Source: Deltaproteobacteria bacterium (lineage in GTDB: Bacteria; SAR324; JACQKK01). From it: 6,892 nt of DNA. Shown here in pieces: positions 6,278 to 6,892 of the stretch (positions within the stretch are counted from its first letter, which is position 1; every line of letters begins with the position of its first letter). The stretch is taken from positions 1 through 6,892 of the forward strand of contig JAOUPZ010000170.1 in assembly GCA_029879595.1 (NCBI GenBank). The letters run 5' to 3'. The position numbers were made by a program, and so were the translations under genes. Below the pieces are notes generated by a model. It was not told the origin of the DNA. It worked only from the letters and a program-made list of their open reading frames with translations, and searched no databases.

Positions 6278-6312
6278 CTTGCACAAACTACTTGTACATA
6301 CCGCACTTGCAC
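6278..6312. repeat. Three iterated heptamers CTTG(C/T)AC
   Basis: CTTGCAC (6278-6284), CTTGTAC (6291-6297) and CTTGCAC (6306-6312) lie in the same orientation with starts 13 and 15 bases apart. This is between one and one and a half helical turns. They lie upstream of ihfA and may be binding sites for a regulator. Confidence 0.5.
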
Positions 6313-6386
6313 ATCCTCTGTTGCCGGCCTTTTGCGCCCGGCTCCATCCTGCTCCGGCGGGGTAATGCCGGCTCGAGCCCCCAAAG

Positions 6387-6495
6387 CAGCCCTGTCCCTT
6401 TGCCAAACTGCCTGGAAGCCGGGCCCGGCGCCGGAATATTTTTCCGGCTACCGGCCTCGATTTCAATCAGCAGGGTCCTCCGCAGGCACGGGCTG
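6387..6495 (-). ncRNA. Possible structured RNA (leader or small RNA) upstream of ihfA
   Basis: Read on the minus strand, about 109 bases can fold into one long branched-free rod. The outer stem is CAGCCC (6495-6490) with GGGCTG (6392-6387). The middle stem is TGCCTG, bulged C, GGAG (6488-6478) with CTTCCAGGCA (6418-6409). The apical arm is GGCCGG (6456-6451) with CCGGGCC (6428-6422), leading to GCCGGAA/TTCCGGC (6448-6442 and 6436-6430) around a 5-base loop. A consensus-like promoter lies about 30 bases upstream on the same strand. I do not recognise a known RNA family. GC-rich DNA folds easily by chance, and no clear terminator follows, so an ihfA leader is as likely as a separate RNA. Confidence 0.3.
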
Positions 6496-6525
6496 AATAT
6501 AAAAACTTTAGTGAAAAAATTCAGC
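6492..6525. repeat. 7-base inverted repeat at predicted transcription start
   Basis: GCTGAAT (6492-6498) and ATTCAGC (6519-6525) are exact inverted repeats around a 20-base A/T-rich loop. The right arm overlaps the expected start site of the promoter at 6529-6557. It could be an operator. Confidence 0.6.
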
Positions 6526-6528
6526 TAT

Positions 6529-6557
6529 ATCAGAGAACAGATAATCACAACTGTCAA
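6529..6557 (-). promoter_or_regulatory. Candidate sigma70-type promoter directed toward ihfA
   Basis: On the minus strand a perfect TTGACA (-35, 6552-6557) and TCTGAT (-10, 4/6 match, 6529-6534) are separated by 17 bases. Transcription would begin near 6522 and run toward ihfA, about 420 bases away, through the hairpin-rich segment. It may serve ihfA with a long leader or a separate small RNA. Confidence 0.45.
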
Positions 6558-6719
6558 GTGCTTATCTTTGTAATTTCAACATTTTTCCCCCTCGAAAGGA
6601 TTTCTCGAAGGGTGTCCCCTGCCTTTTTCACCGGCAAAGGCCCCTGTTTTTTCCGGCCCCCAATGCCGGTCCAAGGCTTACCCAGCCGTAAATCTCCGAA
6701 GTGTTGCGTGCCGCCTGTT

Positions 6720-6892
6720 CTAGAACACCCGTTTGAAAACCGTCCCCCGGCATTTTGGGCAGGGGGGCACCCTGGTGGCATGGTCAAAGCTAAGCTGCTG
6801 CCCGCACTGACCGCACTCCAGGTTTCCCGAGCCGGCTATCTCCCCGGTCTTGTAGGTAAGCCGTTCGTTTATCCGGTCTGCGAAATGTTCGA
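6720..6892 (-). CDS. Zinc ribbon protein, YbeL/DUF1451-like, C-terminal part (5' end outside window)
   Basis: The last 56 residues of a protein are visible. The frame is open to the right edge and ends in TAG at 6722-6720. Four cysteines form CGQC and CPKC, 14 residues apart, a zinc ribbon. The segment before it (YKTGEIAGSGNLEC) and the end (PPCPKCRGTVFKR) follow the pattern of the YbeL/DUF1451 zinc-ribbon family, in which a helical N-terminal part precedes a C-terminal ribbon. The visible start EHFADRINERL looks helical and fits this. The biological role of the family is unknown. No clear terminator follows, so some read-through into the ihfA upstream region is possible. An unrelated zinc ribbon protein remains an alternative because most of the gene is missing. 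Confidence 0.7.
   Translation of the reverse strand, partial: EHFADRINERLTYKTGEIAGSGNLECGQCGQQLSFDHATRVPPCPKCRGTVFKRVF

Larger units (their letters stand above)
6103..6719 (-). other. Long non-coding region upstream of ihfA
   Basis: These 617 bases hold no gene I can support. Frames here (a 125-residue plus-strand one from 6196, and 64- and 68-residue minus-strand ones) show no family resemblance. Its base composition is uneven. 6181-6300 and 6492-6600 are AT-rich, typical of regulatory DNA. 6320-6490 is GC-rich and full of CCGG-containing inverted repeats. It contains a good minus-strand promoter (6529-6557), a possible folded RNA (6387-6495), iterated CTTG(C/T)AC heptamers, a TATATTTG direct repeat and a 9-base tandem repeat. 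Most likely it is the control region of ihfA, perhaps with a small RNA. Confidence 0.6.

Noticed and set aside
6196..6573. Cysteine-containing 125-codon plus-strand frame upstream of ihfA
   Set aside because: The cysteines do not form a regular motif, the composition changes abruptly along it, and I see no good ribosome site.
6621..6651. Plus-strand terminator-like hairpin GCCTTT/AAAGGC near a T-run
   Set aside because: The T-run starts four or more bases after the stem, and there is no plus-strand gene to terminate; on the minus strand it has no T-run.

Overview
The window is a GC-rich stretch of a Gram-negative bacterial chromosome. Every convincing gene lies on the minus strand, so it reads from high to low coordinates. 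An integration host factor gene, a murein lytic transglycosylase type exported protein and a YbeL-like zinc ribbon protein together suggest a proteobacterium in the broad sense (Gammaproteobacteria or Desulfobacterota). The sequence alone does not let me choose between them. There is no rRNA, tRNA, CRISPR array, insertion sequence or other mobile element that I can recognise.

Layout in transcription order: (1) 6892-6720, the C-terminal 56 residues of a zinc ribbon protein. (2) 6719-6103, about 617 bases without a convincing gene. It has AT-rich edges, a GC-rich, hairpin-rich core, a good sigma70-like promoter facing ihfA, and several small repeats. (3) 6102-5812, ihfA, a DNA-bending protein. 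(4) 5811-5458, a 354-base gap holding a clear intrinsic terminator for ihfA and a strong hairpin just ahead of the next gene. (5) 5457-855, a compact four-gene operon: gldA-like ATPase, gldF-like permease, gldG-like auxiliary membrane protein, and a DUF4340 protein. The last two junctions are 4-base ATGA overlaps. (6) 854-727, a short gap with a promoter-like site. (7) 726-1, the start of an exported protein with a long acidic linker, probably a lytic murein transglycosylase, running off the left edge.

The four-gene operon is the main functional unit. GldA supplies ATP hydrolysis and GldF forms the membrane channel. The GldG-like and DUF4340 proteins are membrane-anchored with large, probably periplasmic, domains. 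In Bacteroidota GldA/F/G are needed for gliding, but similar sets are widespread in non-gliding bacteria, where the substrate is unknown. The peptidoglycan-related gene downstream is compatible with an envelope role but does not prove one.

Nothing here is a clearly new system. The parts that known genes do not explain are the non-coding segment upstream of ihfA, with a possible folded RNA and iterated short motifs, the gldA leader hairpin, and the palindrome inside the promoter of the transglycosylase gene.
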